Counted from the first letter of the stretch, positions 18,685 through 32,040 are shown. The stretch is DNA of 64,000 nucleotides from Circinella umbellata (GCA_025093555.1 JAIWNF010000026.1:496001-560000), one strand, 5' to 3'. Translations and numbers: made by a program. Notes: a model not told the origin generated them from the sequence alone.

Positions 18685-21600
18685 AATGAGGCGGAACGTA
18701 CGCAGACCCTACTTCTGATTTGGTATCAGCCTTGGTTGTGATCGTAAATGAATAAGGATTTCGAGAAAAACTGCGAGGTCCCTCACTGCTAGAGAAGCAG
18801 GTTAGTGTTGCAATGTAAGATTAGTATATCTCTTCGGTTCTTTCTTTTGGATACAGCGTCTCCACTCTACTCACAAAATTCATAAACCTAGAAAATTTTG
18901 CTTTTAACGCACCAGCAGAGGTTTTATTATCATGTGCGAGTTTTTTTCTTTGTATCTTTTTTATGCAACAGCCTTTAGATTGTAGCCATATGGGAAATAA
19001 TGACTCTTTGACTCAAAGTCTAATTTTGAAGCGTGGGCTTATCAAATTTATTTGTGCTTTTTATCTTTTATTAGGGTTCAACAAATTAATTAAGCTTTTT
19101 TTTTTTAAAAGATAAAAAATCCACAACTTTCAGTCGCCAAAATAATGAAATTTCCAGCGGTGTATATACAACAGTATAGATTATATATTAATAAAATTCA
19201 CTTCCATAAAACATTACTTTATTAAATTAAAATCTGATATCTAGATGCTTCTACATCATTTCATATCTGTACATATGTTCAAAATTCAAAACAACAATTG
19301 GCTCGAGTGACGAAAAAATATTAAAGCAGTCACCTGATCAGCTTTCCATCGAATTTCCTGCAATTTTGACACACCATATTGTGCGATTTTAAACAACCTC
19401 ATCAATATATTGCGCCCATGTACTCAACATGGAATGGGGATATCCAACTTTCATGAAATGCTACAAGAGCTTCATACAAAGCGACACACTGTATTGCATA
19501 CCAAGTACACATTAGCACATTTATATCATAAAGAAACCCAACAAACACTTTTTGAATCATGGAATAATAATAATAACAAGAACAAATATTATGAATTTTC
19601 GTCATTTGATGATGCACAAGGATATGGGGATTATATTCCATCTGCAACTTATTTTCGACTTGTATATACTGCTGTTTTGGATGTACTTCGTCCATTTACG
19701 TATGGACAAACAAATGACGGCTGTTGGTGGTGAAATACTGAAAGGTGACCATACTTTCAAGTTCATTAAAAAAATTGCTAAAATGGGGAATCAACCGACA
19801 TTTGGTGCATTATATATAGTATGTATAGAATATGAGGAAATACAATTGCAGTTGCTGGTTCCAACAAAATCATTACATCACTTAAAAACACCATTTGAAG
19901 AAATGATGAAGACGTGTAGACAATATGAATATCAGCCACCACGCCTTTTTTTCACTGATAATGTACGAGGAGACAAACGTTTTCTACAGCAAATGATAAC
20001 ATTTTTAAGTGATAATTCTACTGTTGAAGCATCTTTACCAGCAGCAAACTTGGAACCTGAATCATCAACAGAACAAAGTGAGTCGTTTATCAAAATACCT
20101 GACAATGTTGTTATTATATTACATACGAAGTGCATTAAATGCCGACGACATTATAAAAAAAACAATTGTAAATGACGGTGCTTCTAAAACAATTGTAATC
20201 AGACTTGACGGTGAGTGGAATTATGCCATTGGCACACGTCCTCAAAACGTGGCAATTGTTCAAATTGCATACAAGGTATTTTTTCATTCACATACATTAC
20301 TTTCATTATTTTAGGTTATTAATAAACAGTACTATAATGCAGAACGATGTTTTAGTTTTACCTGTGCATCAATATGATCATATCCCATCGTCATAACAAT
20401 ATTAGAGTCTTCAAAAGTATTAAAAACTGGTTGCAATATAACGAGTGATCTGAACAAAATAAGTCGTGATTATCAACTAGTATACCACAAAAGTACAGCA
20501 TTGGAGCTTGGAAAATTTTGTCGAAGACGTTGCTACATCGACAATGGTACCGCTTCATTATCCACAATTGCTGAATCAGTCCTTGGTAGACTATCGGATA
20601 AAGGTAGTCGAAATAGTAATTGGGAAGCCCTAAATCTATCCTCTTCACAAATATATTATTCAGCTTTAGATGCATGGGCTTCACTTGCAATTTATACAAA
20701 ATTAGAACAAGTTGGGGTTATCGGCAAATCTATATCAAACCCAGTTCCAGAAGGAGCATACGTTTCTGTATATCCGTCCTGTCAATGGTTTCATCCTGTT
20801 TTGCGTTTGGTAAAATTATATCAGCAAATAACATCATTAAGGTATAAATATAAATGCCAGTTTTTTAATTACTTCCTACATAATGTATTAACAAGAAAAT
20901 ATTTTTGTGACAATGTATTATCAGGATAATTATACTCAAGTTTGTATAAACCGTGTTTCTGTACCTGGCACAATAATTGATATTAGTTCAAGAACCCTCT
21001 CTGATTTTGGGCGGCCACCATTTATAATGTCTTTTCCTACTTCGATGTTACGTTATGAAAAAAAGTCTCTGTGTCAAGAACAAGATAACAGCATATTACC
21101 TATAAATAATGTAACAGTTGATAGAGTACACAATACATCGCCACCACTGTCACCTACCATTTTAGCTAATGATTTGAAAGATGAAAACAATATTTTTGAC
21201 GATGAAGGAATTAACCATACATATAGTCAAGCAAAAACAGCAACACCACTACGAACACAAAGATTCATACCACAGCAACAACAAATTCAGCATCCCAGAG
21301 TATTAAAAGATATTTACCATTTCAAGGCATTGTTAAAGGTACCAAGGCAACATGTTTTTGCAAAAGAATTTGCACGGCGATTACGGGACGCAGTTTTTGT
21401 GTTTGACAAGAATGATAGAAAAAAAGTTGAAGAATATCTTGGTAAAAAGCGACTCACTTGGGTTTCTGCTATGAATACTAACGCATCATGGACCCTACGT
21501 AGGATTAAGCGAGCTGTCCCACCAGCTGATGAGTTTGGACTGGTTGTTCAAGAATTATTCGATGAATATGGAAGCCTTATATGTGTAAAAACAGGACGTA

Positions 21601-23470
21601 CGTTGTTTGACAAGAATGCATGGAAACAAGCTGACAGCATGATCGAAGCAATTTACGAAGGGCAAATATCCGATCATTCTGATGTACCTCTCTATTATAA
21701 AATTGGTTTCAATAAGAAAGCTGGCTTACCAATATATCGTTGCTGCAGAGGAACAAATTCTCTTAAGGGTGGTGTTCACCAAAATATTATTCGTGCCATT
21801 GGTTCAAATGGAGCTGCCTCGCATGCGGCTGACTGATTTCTTGCCAAGTATCGACTTCGCCATAACATCAAAGTAAGTAATCCAATCTGCTTTTTTATTT
21901 TTATATTAATTAAACGTTTCTCATAGATATACGACATTGAAACTAATATATAATAAACAGGTTGGCAGCATGAACCGTTATCAAAAGCCGTATAAAAGTC
22001 ATTACGACTTATGGATGATAGAAGCATTGTTATATCTACGGATGAAACTTGGTATTTTTTGTACTGGTGGTGCCATTGCTGATCAATCATCTGTTATCTA
22101 TTCTCAAGATCTACATTTGAGATCGTCTAATGAGACTTTTGGAATTGGTATGTTTTCTGAGAAGGTTGCAGAGAAGTTTGGAATTAATCAACAATCACAA
22201 CCAAAAAGCTGTGACCTATACCAGTATCCTCATTCAACAACAATACCGTAACACGCCCATCATCCGTTGAAACAAGCATTAAATTATTTTTATCAAACGG
22301 TTCAACCCCCAACCTATTAAACAAGCGATATAAGTTTCTTGCACGGAAACAAGGTACCAAATACGCCGTTACACCGATACACACTCCACAATAATTGGAA
22401 AAGTTTCGTAAACTTATAAAAGAGTCTGCCGAGGGTAGTATTAGTGCAAGTCAATGGGTAGATCTGGCAATACAATGGAATAAGTCTATTTCACAACCTG
22501 TGGATGGAGTTGTCATCTTTTATAAGTCCCCTGAACATCTTAAAATGCATTATGAACATTGGAACGTAAAGCGAATGATGGGTGCTAGCATTGCTATAAG
22601 CAGCGGAAAATGCGAAGTAATGCCTGAAGAATTGCAGCCACCAGAACGAAGTCGGCCTGTTTTAGCTGCACAAACACAATCACCACTGCGGTTTGCCATA
22701 TCTACTAAAGATACATTAGCATCATTATCTTCATTATCTTTATTAGCACCGTCACCATTATCGGCCTCGCTGATATCAGCTACACCTTCGTCCTCATCCA
22801 TGCCACCAGTGCCATCACCCTCAACCACAGTTCTTTCTCATGGGCCCAATATTAGGAGAATTGAGCCAGCATTATTACACCCATTCCATCAAAACCCTTG
22901 TTTTCTGTAAATGTAACTATTCCCAAAAAAAAGGCAAGACATCGATAAATTCAAATAAAACAAGAACATTATACATATTTATATACTTTCATAACTTAAT
23001 TATGTACACCACAAATTATATAGCATAGTAAAGAAATTTTTCTCCGAGTAATATATTAATAGTAAATCACCCCCAGATATATTACTAGGGCCAAATTTCC
23101 AACATGATTTAAAGGCCGCCACATACAAAAAGCACAAAGAAATATCTGTTTTTATTGACGCTTCCTTCCTAGACACCCGCTCAAGTGCTGCGCATGTTTA
23201 TCCATAACCTTATCATTAGAAAAGCCTTTATGATAGAATGTTATTTTAATTTCTGAGCCAATGGAAATTTATTACTTAGGAAAGAAGTAATTCAAGACAG
23301 TTACTAACTTTATATTGTTAAAATATAGTCTTTTTTCTAAGGCCTTATCTATGTATGACCACAACCAAGGCTAGTACCAAATCAGAAGTAGGGTCTGCGC
23401 TTCTAGTTTCCGCCTCATGCGGAAAAGGTTGATGGAAAGTAGGGTCTGCGCTTCTTGTTTCCGCCTCATT
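18685..23470 (+). mobile_element. 4.8 kb transposon encoding a transposase-exonuclease protein
   Basis: Bounded by an inverted repeat: 18685-18743 (AATGAGGCGGAACGTACGCA onward) is the reverse complement, with small gaps, of 23358-23410. The terminal motif (GAAGTAGGGTCTGCG, then CCGCCTCAT) is repeated at 23440-23470 and again, degraded, at about 23650-23720, so the right end is duplicated. Between the ends is one broken multi-domain coding region on the plus strand. No target-site duplication was recognised. Confidence 0.65.
19330..22910 (+). pseudogene. Transposase-like protein with DEDDy 3'-5' exonuclease domain
   Basis: Coding blocks in order: a segment with SIEFPAILTHHIV and LHTKRHTVLHTKY; a GGEILKGDHTFKFIKKIA block with a later FFTDNVRGDKRF, resembling the two Asp blocks of a DDE/MULE-like transposase; an RNase D/WRN-type exonuclease with RLDGEWNYAIG (exo I, DxE), KTGCNITSDLNKI (exo II) and YSALDAWASLAIY (exo III, YxxxD); then a long C-terminal region (FAKEFARRLRDAVFVFD, YRCCRGTNSLKGGVHQN). 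The same domain order occurs in a large family of fungal transposon proteins, as I recall it. At least two single-base frame changes (about 19.68 and 20.12 kb) and stops near 22.25-22.40 kb break it, alongside possible introns (20275-20315, 21873-21960). Confidence 0.7.
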
Positions 23471-23730
23471 CATGGACTCTGATTTAGGTACTATCCGTGG
23501 TTGTGGATCATTGACAAGATGCTTTATAAAATAAGGTAGGTTTAATTTTTAATTATTGTGAATTTGTTACTGAAGAAAGCAAGAATTCAAGACGTCTACT
23601 AATTCTATATTGTCAATATATAGCTCAGTCCGCATAGCCTTTTTTTTTATTTACGATCAGAACCAAAGCTGATACTATATGAGTAGAAGGTCTGCATATG
23701 CTCCACCTCATTGATATACTCTGACGCAGC
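23440..23730 (+). repeat. Extra copies of the exonuclease-transposon end
   Basis: The end motif occurs at 23358-23420, again at 23440-23470, and in degraded form at about 23650-23730, with the 23250-23420 stretch repeated at about 23545-23715. Tandem duplication of one terminus, as sometimes seen in MULE-type and fold-back elements. Confidence 0.65.
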
Positions 23731-24601
23731 TACAGTAATGGTTGTTATTTCTACTAGCATCAATCAACCCAATTTCTTTGTTCTCAATCGACTCAGCAAA
23801 CCATCTCGCGCGTCATACAACAAAAGTCTATATCTTAAAATTATCTGGACAGAACTTTGCTTCACCCTCTGCCAACTACATCTTATCTGGCGACTGGACA
23901 ACTATACTACCCCGTCACCATTAATGGATCAATTTTGACACCTCTAACTGCACCACGGCATCTCCTTCAAATATATATAAAATAAACCATGCTCTTCAGA
24001 ATTTGTTTGTCATGTTCCACTTTCTCTAGTTCCAATGATTTTACTTCCCTACTTTATTTTATCTTAGCCGTCCCCTTAGTATATCTTCTTTATTAATTAT
24101 GTATTTACTCTCGTTCCACTCACATCTTTTCCCCGCTGCCCTAAAGATTTTCAGTATCATACTCTACTTTGTGACCTGGTGAGAGCAAAAAGCTAACGTC
24201 AGCGTGTGTTCATTAAATTTCATTTTTAAAAGAACATATATGATTTCAAAATAATGGTTAATCAGGAACAAATTACGTAACATTGTGTTCGTTTGCAGAA
24301 GGATGGAAATAAGATGCTTGCTAGTTTTGATTTTTCTTGTATGTAAATAAAACCATATGTTCTTTTATGAGCATCATTGTTATCGAATTTACATCCACGC
24401 CATGGCATACGTATATAGAAAGTAATAAAGTACAAATCAATTTTTTTTAACGTATAGCTATAATGTGGGGTTCGATATAAAAATTATACAACTTAGAAAT
24501 CGTATAATTATTATGAATAATACGTGAAAAAAATCAAGTTTGGGATATGTACGTGGGGTATGTAGGAAGAGAAAAGGATAAAGAAATAGTTAATTATTTT
24601 T
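23731..24601. other. Intergenic, no gene seen
   Basis: Short open frames only, none with family resemblance or splice-supported structure. Confidence 0.5.
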
Positions 24602-24996
24602 TTTTCTTGTTAAACATGGGGAACCACAAGAGTCCCGAATGAATAACTTTTTAGTTGAAGAGATGTGCTCCCTGCCGGCCTTCTTATTCAAAACCTCTTG
24701 TAGTTTGTTGATATTTTCGTTTATGATTTTCTAATATTGAAACAACAAACAGTTAAAACAATATCTTTACTGACATAACAATTGTTAATATATATAATAG
24801 CTAACTTACTTCTGCTTGTCTCATACATTCAATACATGTAGGAATTAATGATATATCATTAGCATCTTTTCTAGGCAAGTAACAAGTGTTCAGCACATAC
24901 ATACGATATTGATCATCATGTTTCAAATCAAGCTTATAAACCGTCATTTCAACACCTTCCACAACAATACCAACGACTTCCGGCTCTTGTCTACTC
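24602..24996 (-). pseudogene. Truncated copy of the PD-(D/E)XK-like repeated family
   Basis: Minus-strand match to 15590-15990 of the right arm: the last coding exons (GIVVEGVEMTVYKLDLKHD, then CIECMRQAE), the short terminal intron with TTACTGACATAACAATTGTT, and the 3' flank with GGGACTCTTGTGGTTCCCC. The upstream part, including the PD...ExK segment, is missing; similarity stops abruptly at about 24996, next to a short tandem repeat. The family stop codon is altered, so the frame would read further. Confidence 0.8.
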
Positions 24997-24998
24997 CT

Positions 24999-25070
24999 TA
25001 GCCCACCTTGTCCAATTTTCCGTAGCCCGCCCCATCCATTTTTTGTAGCCCATCTCGTCTAATTTTTTTA
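24999..25070 (+). repeat. Degenerate 23-24 bp tandem repeat (TAGCCC units)
   Basis: Three units beginning at 24999, 25023 and 25046 with the shape TAGCCC(A/G)YCYYRTCYAWTTTT. It begins exactly where the truncated family copy ends and may mark a transposon terminus or a repair junction. Confidence 0.65.
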
Positions 25071-25619
25071 ATATCACATAGTTGTTGTTTCCTTGATAGA
25101 TTTTAAAATAAAATTTTTAAGATGATTAATTTCATTGTTACTATGTTTTTACACTATGTATAACTATATTTTTATTATCGTATAATTTCTTCCGTACTAA
25201 ATGTATAGTAAAATTACTTCGCGTACCTTTTCCTTTTTGACAACTTTTTCAAATTTAATAAAGAAACATTCATAATTTATTTTTCATGCTTCTTGTAATG
25301 CGCATTGATTTCTGCTTGTTATGTATTATAACATATAATAATCAGTATTGTCAAGGTACACAACAATATTAACAACATAATTCATATGCATTATAACTAT
25401 AATTATAATTACAATTACAATTACAATTATTGCTAGATCTCGAAGCAATATTAGCATCATTATTCATATGCTGTTACGCCCTTGTATCCAAAGTTGTACA
25501 ATAAGAGTATGGTAGTTAGTTCCATCAACAGGTAAAGAATATTATATTTATTACAAATATTTGTTATTTATGTATGGCTGTAAAAAATAGAAAATAGATA
25601 AACAATGTAATCTGATTTT

Positions 25620-26088
25620 ATGTATGATTTTATTAATATATTATATTTAGACAACACTTTAAAGAGGTCGCATAGTACAACCGCTACCGCAGATAAGGTT
25701 GAAATTGAAACTGATGATGACTTGCAGACTTTTAACATGTATCAAGAAATGAAGGAAAAAATTACTTCAGCATACATCTCAGGTCAAAATAATCAACAAC
25801 GTCAAGACTTAATTGGAGCCATTGATTCTGTCTTAAAGAAATTTTCGCCTGCTCCTACGTATTGAAAATCTTGCTTTACCCAAGTCAGTAAGAACCAAAG
25901 GACGTCCAAGTTGGGAAAAGTCAGAAAAGGAAGCAAAAGAAAAACAGAAGGTGAAAGACAAAAAAGAAGCGAATTAATTGAAAGAAAATAAAAAGCAATT
26001 ATCTCCTTCAAACGAGCCTTTGGTCCCCCATCGTAACAAACGATTCAAAAACAATGAAAAAAGCACGGATGACGATCCATCTAAATGA
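25620..26088 (+). pseudogene. Remnant of a transposase C-terminus
   Basis: A first frame encodes NMYQEMKEKITSAY ... IGAIDSVLKKF and, after a frame change near 25860, continues IENLALPKSVRTKGRPSWEK followed by a Lys/Glu-rich tail with in-frame stops. The P-x-x-V-R-T-K-G-R-P motif after a helical region is typical of the tail of fungal MULE/FAR1-like transposases. No catalytic part is left. Confidence 0.5.
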
Positions 26089-27095
26089 AACAGGGAAAAG
26101 AAGTACGTAAATACCCATTTAAGATATAAATATACCTATTGACAATTAACTAATATTGTACATGGTAAGTTAGTAAAATTAATATAAAAACATTATTACT
26201 TTGGGAACTTAATTAAAACTCCAAATTTCTGTGGTAGCTGGAAACAAAACATGAAAATGTGGATTCTCCACCTACGTACAGAAAATAAAAGCGACAATAA
26301 TTGTAATACGTACCAACCCTCTTCTTGGTTTGGAAAAAAAAAAGCTTTTGACTTTTATGTCGTCTCGATTGTAATTGAGAAATAATAAGAGGGGCCAGAC
26401 CTATGGGTTTTTATTATTATTATGATCATTGCATTTATAAAATGTCAATTTATATATATATTTATGATGTGATTTTTTTTTCTATTGATTGAGCTGTCTA
26501 TGATTAAGGTTACACGAGTTACGCGGTTTGCGGATACAAATGACTGGAGTGATACGGTTATGTGTTTTTTTTTTGCTAATGTGCTACACTAAATGATAAT
26601 TTTAGAAGAAAACTTGTTCAGTTTTGACGGAGAATATAATAATGATAAAAAAGGAGACCAAAAATAAAAGAGATCTGCGCAGGTGTTTAGGATCATCGTT
26701 TACTTCACACACACACAGATTTCATATTTTTTACACAACCAATCCTTATTTATATTTCTGAGCTCCAAAGATTTATTAAAAGTATTTTTTTATTGGCTAA
26801 TAATGGGAGTACAGAGGTTCTTAACTTGATAATATATTTAGGCTTTAGCAAAGGTAACACCAATTTCATTAAAAAAACCTTGTTTTTATTTATTTACTTT
26901 TTCTTTTTTTACTTTTTTGCGAACCTTTTCTCCTGTTTTTTCTTTCTTGTTCTTCTCTTGTTCTTATTTCCTTCTTTCATTATTTCTTTTTCTTTATTCT
27001 TACTATTTTTCTTTATTCTTACTATTTTTCTTTAGTTTACTTTCTATTATTTCTTTAATATTATTTAATACCCACTAATAAAAACATCTTCATGG
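26089..27095. other. Intergenic, upstream of the membrane-protein gene
   Basis: AT-rich with long T and C/T-rich tracts (26880-27060) just before the ATG at 27096, as is common for fungal promoters. No other gene seen. Confidence 0.5.
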
Positions 27096-29685
27096 ATGAT
27101 CGCCTTAATAATTCCTCGTGGCAGTAGTAATAATACTACCTGTCAATTAATCTTTTTATTTTATTTATTTTCTACTTTATTAACGATCGCATATGCTTAT
27201 GGTACAAAAAAAAATCCAAACTTAAAAATACAATTCCTTGTCAACGATTCCAATCTATCAAAATATATTAAACAAAAACAATATATATATATATTATACG
27301 ATATTCATTTAGATACTAATACTAATAATTATAATGATAATAAACATCGAGCGATATTAATTCCAAGACAAGAGGATCCAGAATGGATTGAAGGGGACGG
27401 TGATGAAGGTGATGCTACAGCTACTGATAATTATGAAGATCCTTCTACAGAGACATACCAAGCAACTGGTAATAAAAATAAAGACAACTATGCCTCTACG
27501 TATATATATATATATAAACTCAGTAATGATGACATTAGATCATCTTTTTGCATCCAGAATATCAGTACTAAAACTCCATTTTGCAAAAATAAATAAATTA
27601 GATGCTTATGATGATGGCTCAGTTCCTACAACAACGGATGATTGGCAAGATCCTACAACAACTGACGCTTGGCAAGACCCTACAACAACGGATGATTGGC
27701 AGGATCCTACAACAACTGACGCTTGGCAAGATCCAACTACAACGGATGATTGGCAAGATCCAACTACGACGGATGATTGGCAAGATCCAACTACAACGGA
27801 TGATTGGCAAGATCCTACAACAACGGATGATTGGCAAGACCCTACAACAACCGAATCTGTTTGGACAGATCCTACTACTGAACCTTCTTTGGATCCAACT
27901 TCAAGTGAAAATGCCGAAGAAAGCAGTACAGAATCAGCAGCAATACCTATTACAACAACGACAGAACAACAGGAAACAACTTCTGCTCCCGAAACGACCG
28001 ACGTTACACAATCATCCAGTATGGACGAACAACCCACAACCACAACTCAGAGAACCTTTTCTGTCACTTCTTCAACAGCTACACCTTCACTCGTCTTGGG
28101 AAGTAACGAATGTGCTGATGATCCTATTGCAGTGAATGGTAAATGCCCTAGTGATCATTTTTGTAATGCTGCCCTCAAACAATGCAATGCTCTAAGTGAT
28201 AATGGAGGTCAGTGTTATGAAGATTTCCAGTGTAAATCTGGTTATTGTAACAGTCGCTCATGTGGTGATGAACCAGACAATGAAGCAAGTAATTTGTCAG
28301 GTGGTCAAATTGCTGGTATTACTGTTGGATCTATTGCTGGTGCTGTTCTTCTCGTTGGTGCACTTATGTGGTGTCAAAAGAGACGTTCGCGTCAAGTCAG
28401 TACCAGGGCGCGCAAATTTGAGCAAATTCGTACTGAAGACGAAGATTTGGAATCCGTGGGTGTAATGCGTGACACCGGTAATCGGACTTCGAAGTATAAC
28501 TTGTTGACATCTCTCATGACAGGAACAGCTGTGGGTCGATCATTGTCACGCATGGGTGGTGGATACAGTGGTACAAGCCGTAGTATGAATAGTCAAGCCT
28601 ATTTATCCCACAGTCCTCAACCAGCTATGTCTGAAAGCTCAGTACCATATTCTTCTACATCTGGAAATGGTACGGATAATAATAGAGCAGCTGCTTATGG
28701 TGCAGGAGCTGCTGTTGTAGGAGGAGCCGCATTGGCTGGCGCAACACACAGCGATAATAACCGACAATCTAAACTGGAACAACCTATCGATCCTACAATA
28801 TATGAAGATCAGCAATATTATGGTAATTTAGCGGTTGGAACCTCAGATAACCAAAACGACGATAATCGACAAGCATTAACACAAACACAACAACAATTAC
28901 AACAACAACTAGCAAAACATGACGATCCATACAGAATGTCGCAAGCATCAGCTATTGATCCATTCGGTGCTGCAACAGCATATAACAATGCTACACGACC
29001 TTCAACATCAATCGAACGACCTCCTACTACTGTTCTTCGGGAATCAACATTTAATAATCTCCATGCACCTATCTTCCATATCAGTGCCCCACAAGATGAT
29101 AAAACTGTCCCCGCCGGTGGCGGTGCCTATGTACCACAGTTAGCATCTGCTGGTAATGAACAAACTCAGCAATCACCTGAAATGGATGCTTTTGGAGGAG
29201 GTAAACGAGGAAGTTGGTTATTAAAAGAGATTGCAGCCCGGTGGCAACAAGGTTCAGCAACTGGAGCACGTGCCTCAGGAGTGACAACAACAACCGATGC
29301 CAGTAGTATCAATAACGAAGCTATTAATAATAACAATAGCGATAACAATAATGTAAATATTAGTCCAACCAAACAGCTTAGTCCAGTTGTAGATAACAAT
29401 AATACACATGGAGCTTTATGGGATGATGGATTAGTAAGTGCTGGTGGTAGCTCTGTAGCACGTTCAGCTTCAACAGCATCCACCAATCCATTCCGTAGTA
29501 GTCTTTCAAATCCTCGTGATAGTGTCATTTCAGCTTTACGTATACCACCTATTCAAGAAGATGCTTGGACTTTGGAGGACCATGTTTCACTATCAGGTGA
29601 TAATAATAAGACTGTTACCAAAGAAAATAGCAGTAATGATACCTCGACACAACAACAACAACATGAACATCAAGAAACAAAATAG
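27096..29685 (+). CDS. Single-pass membrane protein with 9-residue repeats (818 aa)
   Basis: Two exons, 27096-27468 and 27602-29685; the phase joins QATG with D-AYDDGS and the total is a multiple of three. Hydrophobic N-terminal segment (about residues 17-36) is a likely signal sequence. Eight copies of TTT-D(D/A)WQDP follow, then a Thr/Ser-rich region, a Cys-rich module (NGKCPSDHFCNAALKQC ... QCKSGYC), a transmembrane helix (GITVGSIAGAVLLVGALMW, about residue 362-381), a basic stop-transfer stretch (CQKRRSRQ) and a 430-residue low-complexity cytoplasmic tail rich in Ser, Asn and Gln. This is the layout of a cell-surface sensor or mucin-like protein; the specific role is unknown. Confidence 0.82.
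27625..27850 (+). repeat. 27 bp coding tandem repeat
   Basis: Eight in-phase 27 bp units encoding TTTDDWQDP or TTTDAWQDP, followed by a degenerate unit (TTTESVWTDP). Nucleotide identity between units is high, so copy number may vary between strains. Confidence 0.95.
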
Positions 29686-32040
29686 TTTTTTTTTTTTATT
29701 ATTTATTTTTTTTTTATCATAGACCTTGTTTTTTTATACATATTTTTATTCATTTATTTCTTTTTGTACTATTATGGGAGCAGGTCTTTCTTTTTGTCCC
29801 TTATATATAAATATATATATATATATATGTTATTATCATATCCTCATATCATATAATGTCTTTGGTTTTTTTTTTCCTTTTCTTACTTTATAAAAAGTTG
29901 GCTTTTTGAAAGCGTATATCAAAAAGCCTTCTAACTTCATATTTTTATTATATGTTAACTGTGATCATTTTACAGAGATCTCTCACTATACAAGCGCTGT
30001 TAAAAAAGCAAAGGAAACGGTCGTTGTTTCTCATCTTCATGGTAAAAAATTGTGTTCGACAAAAGACAAAGAAGTACTTGCGATGTTATAGGCGGCTGCA
30101 ACCATCATAATTACACGCTTTTCCCCTCTTTGACAACGATAGCATTACATAGGCTTTTTAAAGGCGCGTTATATATTGTCTTGGCTACCTTTGAGATTGC
30201 AGGAACTCTATTTGGTTTTTTAAAATCAAATTCAGTTGTTTAGGACTCAATCGCGTCTTGCATTATGAAAAATGCTTCACATTCCAAGAAGCCAAAAAAG
30301 TAAATATATTCATTTTATTTAGATAATTATTCTAAACTACTTTGAATCTACCATTGCATAACCACATTGTCATTGGGGAGACATTGCACTGCAGAAGGTG
30401 TACACAGTAAAATAACTCTGCGGGCTGTTTGGCGCCCTCTTATTGGCTGACATCCATTATAAAATAAGTTAATCTGAGGTTTTTTTAAAAAAACCACTCT
30501 CTTTCCTCTATTTTTAATAATTTATCAGTGTTAGTAACTGCGGTAAGTACAACTATCTCTTGATGCCTCTTTAATCGTCATGTACCTCAAAGGTCATGAC
30601 ATCATTTTACTTTTACATTCTTTTTTTTATTTCACTTTTTCCACTATAATTATTTTTTGTAACTATACTACTTATTTTTAGAAAAAAGAAAAGCTAATTA
30701 TTCTTTTATTTATTAGAGGCAATTGACATTTTATGCTTGGCATTCAATGGAGCAAGTGTTTTTGGGAAACACTTGTTTTATTGTTTAGTTAATGCAATGG
30801 TCGTCCCTCATGTTGGTCATCTCTGTGTATACTTTTATCTTTTTCTTTTACCCAAGCTGTTTGGTTCATTCCATTCGCCTGGCATTGTGTGTATAAATCT
30901 AACGGTATGTCGCAATTATCAGTAGACTTTCAAGTTTTACTGGCTTCATACCTTTGTTGTGATGAAGCACATGGTAAAAAAAAATATGAATGATGTTTTT
31001 CCAAGGTTATCAAGATGAGGCTTTATAATGAACATGTACTGTGTATTGGGGGCCTACACTGGTGCCGATATTGCATAAAAATCCAGTTGCACCTTTCACT
31101 GTACTTTCATTTAAGACTTTGATTGATACCGAGTGGTTTAGTCAAAGGAAGTGAAACGTAAAATTCATGAGTTCCCTTAACTTTGATACCGCGTTAAAAA
31201 AAACTCGCGACATTTATACACAAGATGACTGATGTGATACGACAGAGAAAACGAGAGCATACTAAAGTAAGTATTAAAAATAGTATTACGTACAGGCAAA
31301 GGTTGATAATGGTAGAGAAAGAAAGAAAACCAAAAAATCAAGATATTGGTTATTTTGTTTCTCTTTTGAAAATAATTCACTCACTATTTTTTTTTTAAGT
31401 TTGTCAGCCGAGCAAAGAAAGAAGGACTTATATTCTGGTTTCGAATGAAGTAAAGTCCAGGCTATTTTTATGGTGCTATATAATTGGTTAACAAGGTATA
31501 ATGAGATAAACGGGATGAACGGTGTCAAGACTAAAATTACGAGTTATTCAAAGCGAATGATTTTATCACTGTACTGACTTTTTTTTTGTATATAGGAACC
31601 TTTTCATTCACAAAGTCACCATTATGGATATGCCTTGTTCAAGATTTATACCGATTCTTCACTACTCTACGTACAAAAGAGTATATATATCGGGCAGCAG
31701 AGTAAGTGTATATTTTTTATTCAATATCCTATATTTGGTTTATCATACCAAGAATTCCAAACGACATGCAAGCTGTTATCCAGAGAAATAAGCACTTTAA
31801 TCAATAAATTAATTACATTTTTTGGTTAAATATATAGATATCGTAGGTGACGCGATCTTAATCTACTAGAATGGTCCTGTGAGGTCAATGGAGGAATAGA
31901 TTAGTGTAGCTAGTAATTGATACATTACTAGGTTTTCTCAAAGCAAGAATTCCGAGTCATAATGAACCAAAGGAGAGTTCTATGGCGAATCGACACCTTT
32001 TATTTCGTGTCGGCTCTGGTTTTTTTCTTATTTACTTGAC
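29686..32040. other. Intergenic, no gene supported
   Basis: Several short open frames (for example 29906-30091 and 30737-30925) have no recognisable family, no consistent splicing and no partner exons. An (AT)n run lies near 29810-29827. Confidence 0.45.

Noticed and set aside
19402..19695. Minus-strand frame over the exonuclease-transposon
   Set aside because: Antisense of the plus-strand coding block, which has the family motifs.
27602..28135. Gln/Ile-rich and Ser/Val-rich frames over the 27 bp repeat
   Set aside because: Shifted and antisense readings of the WQDP repeat. The exon-consistent frame is the only one joined by splice signals to a signal sequence.
29906..30925. Short frames downstream of the membrane-protein gene
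   Set aside because: No recognisable domain, no consistent splice sites, and composition like the surrounding intergenic DNA.
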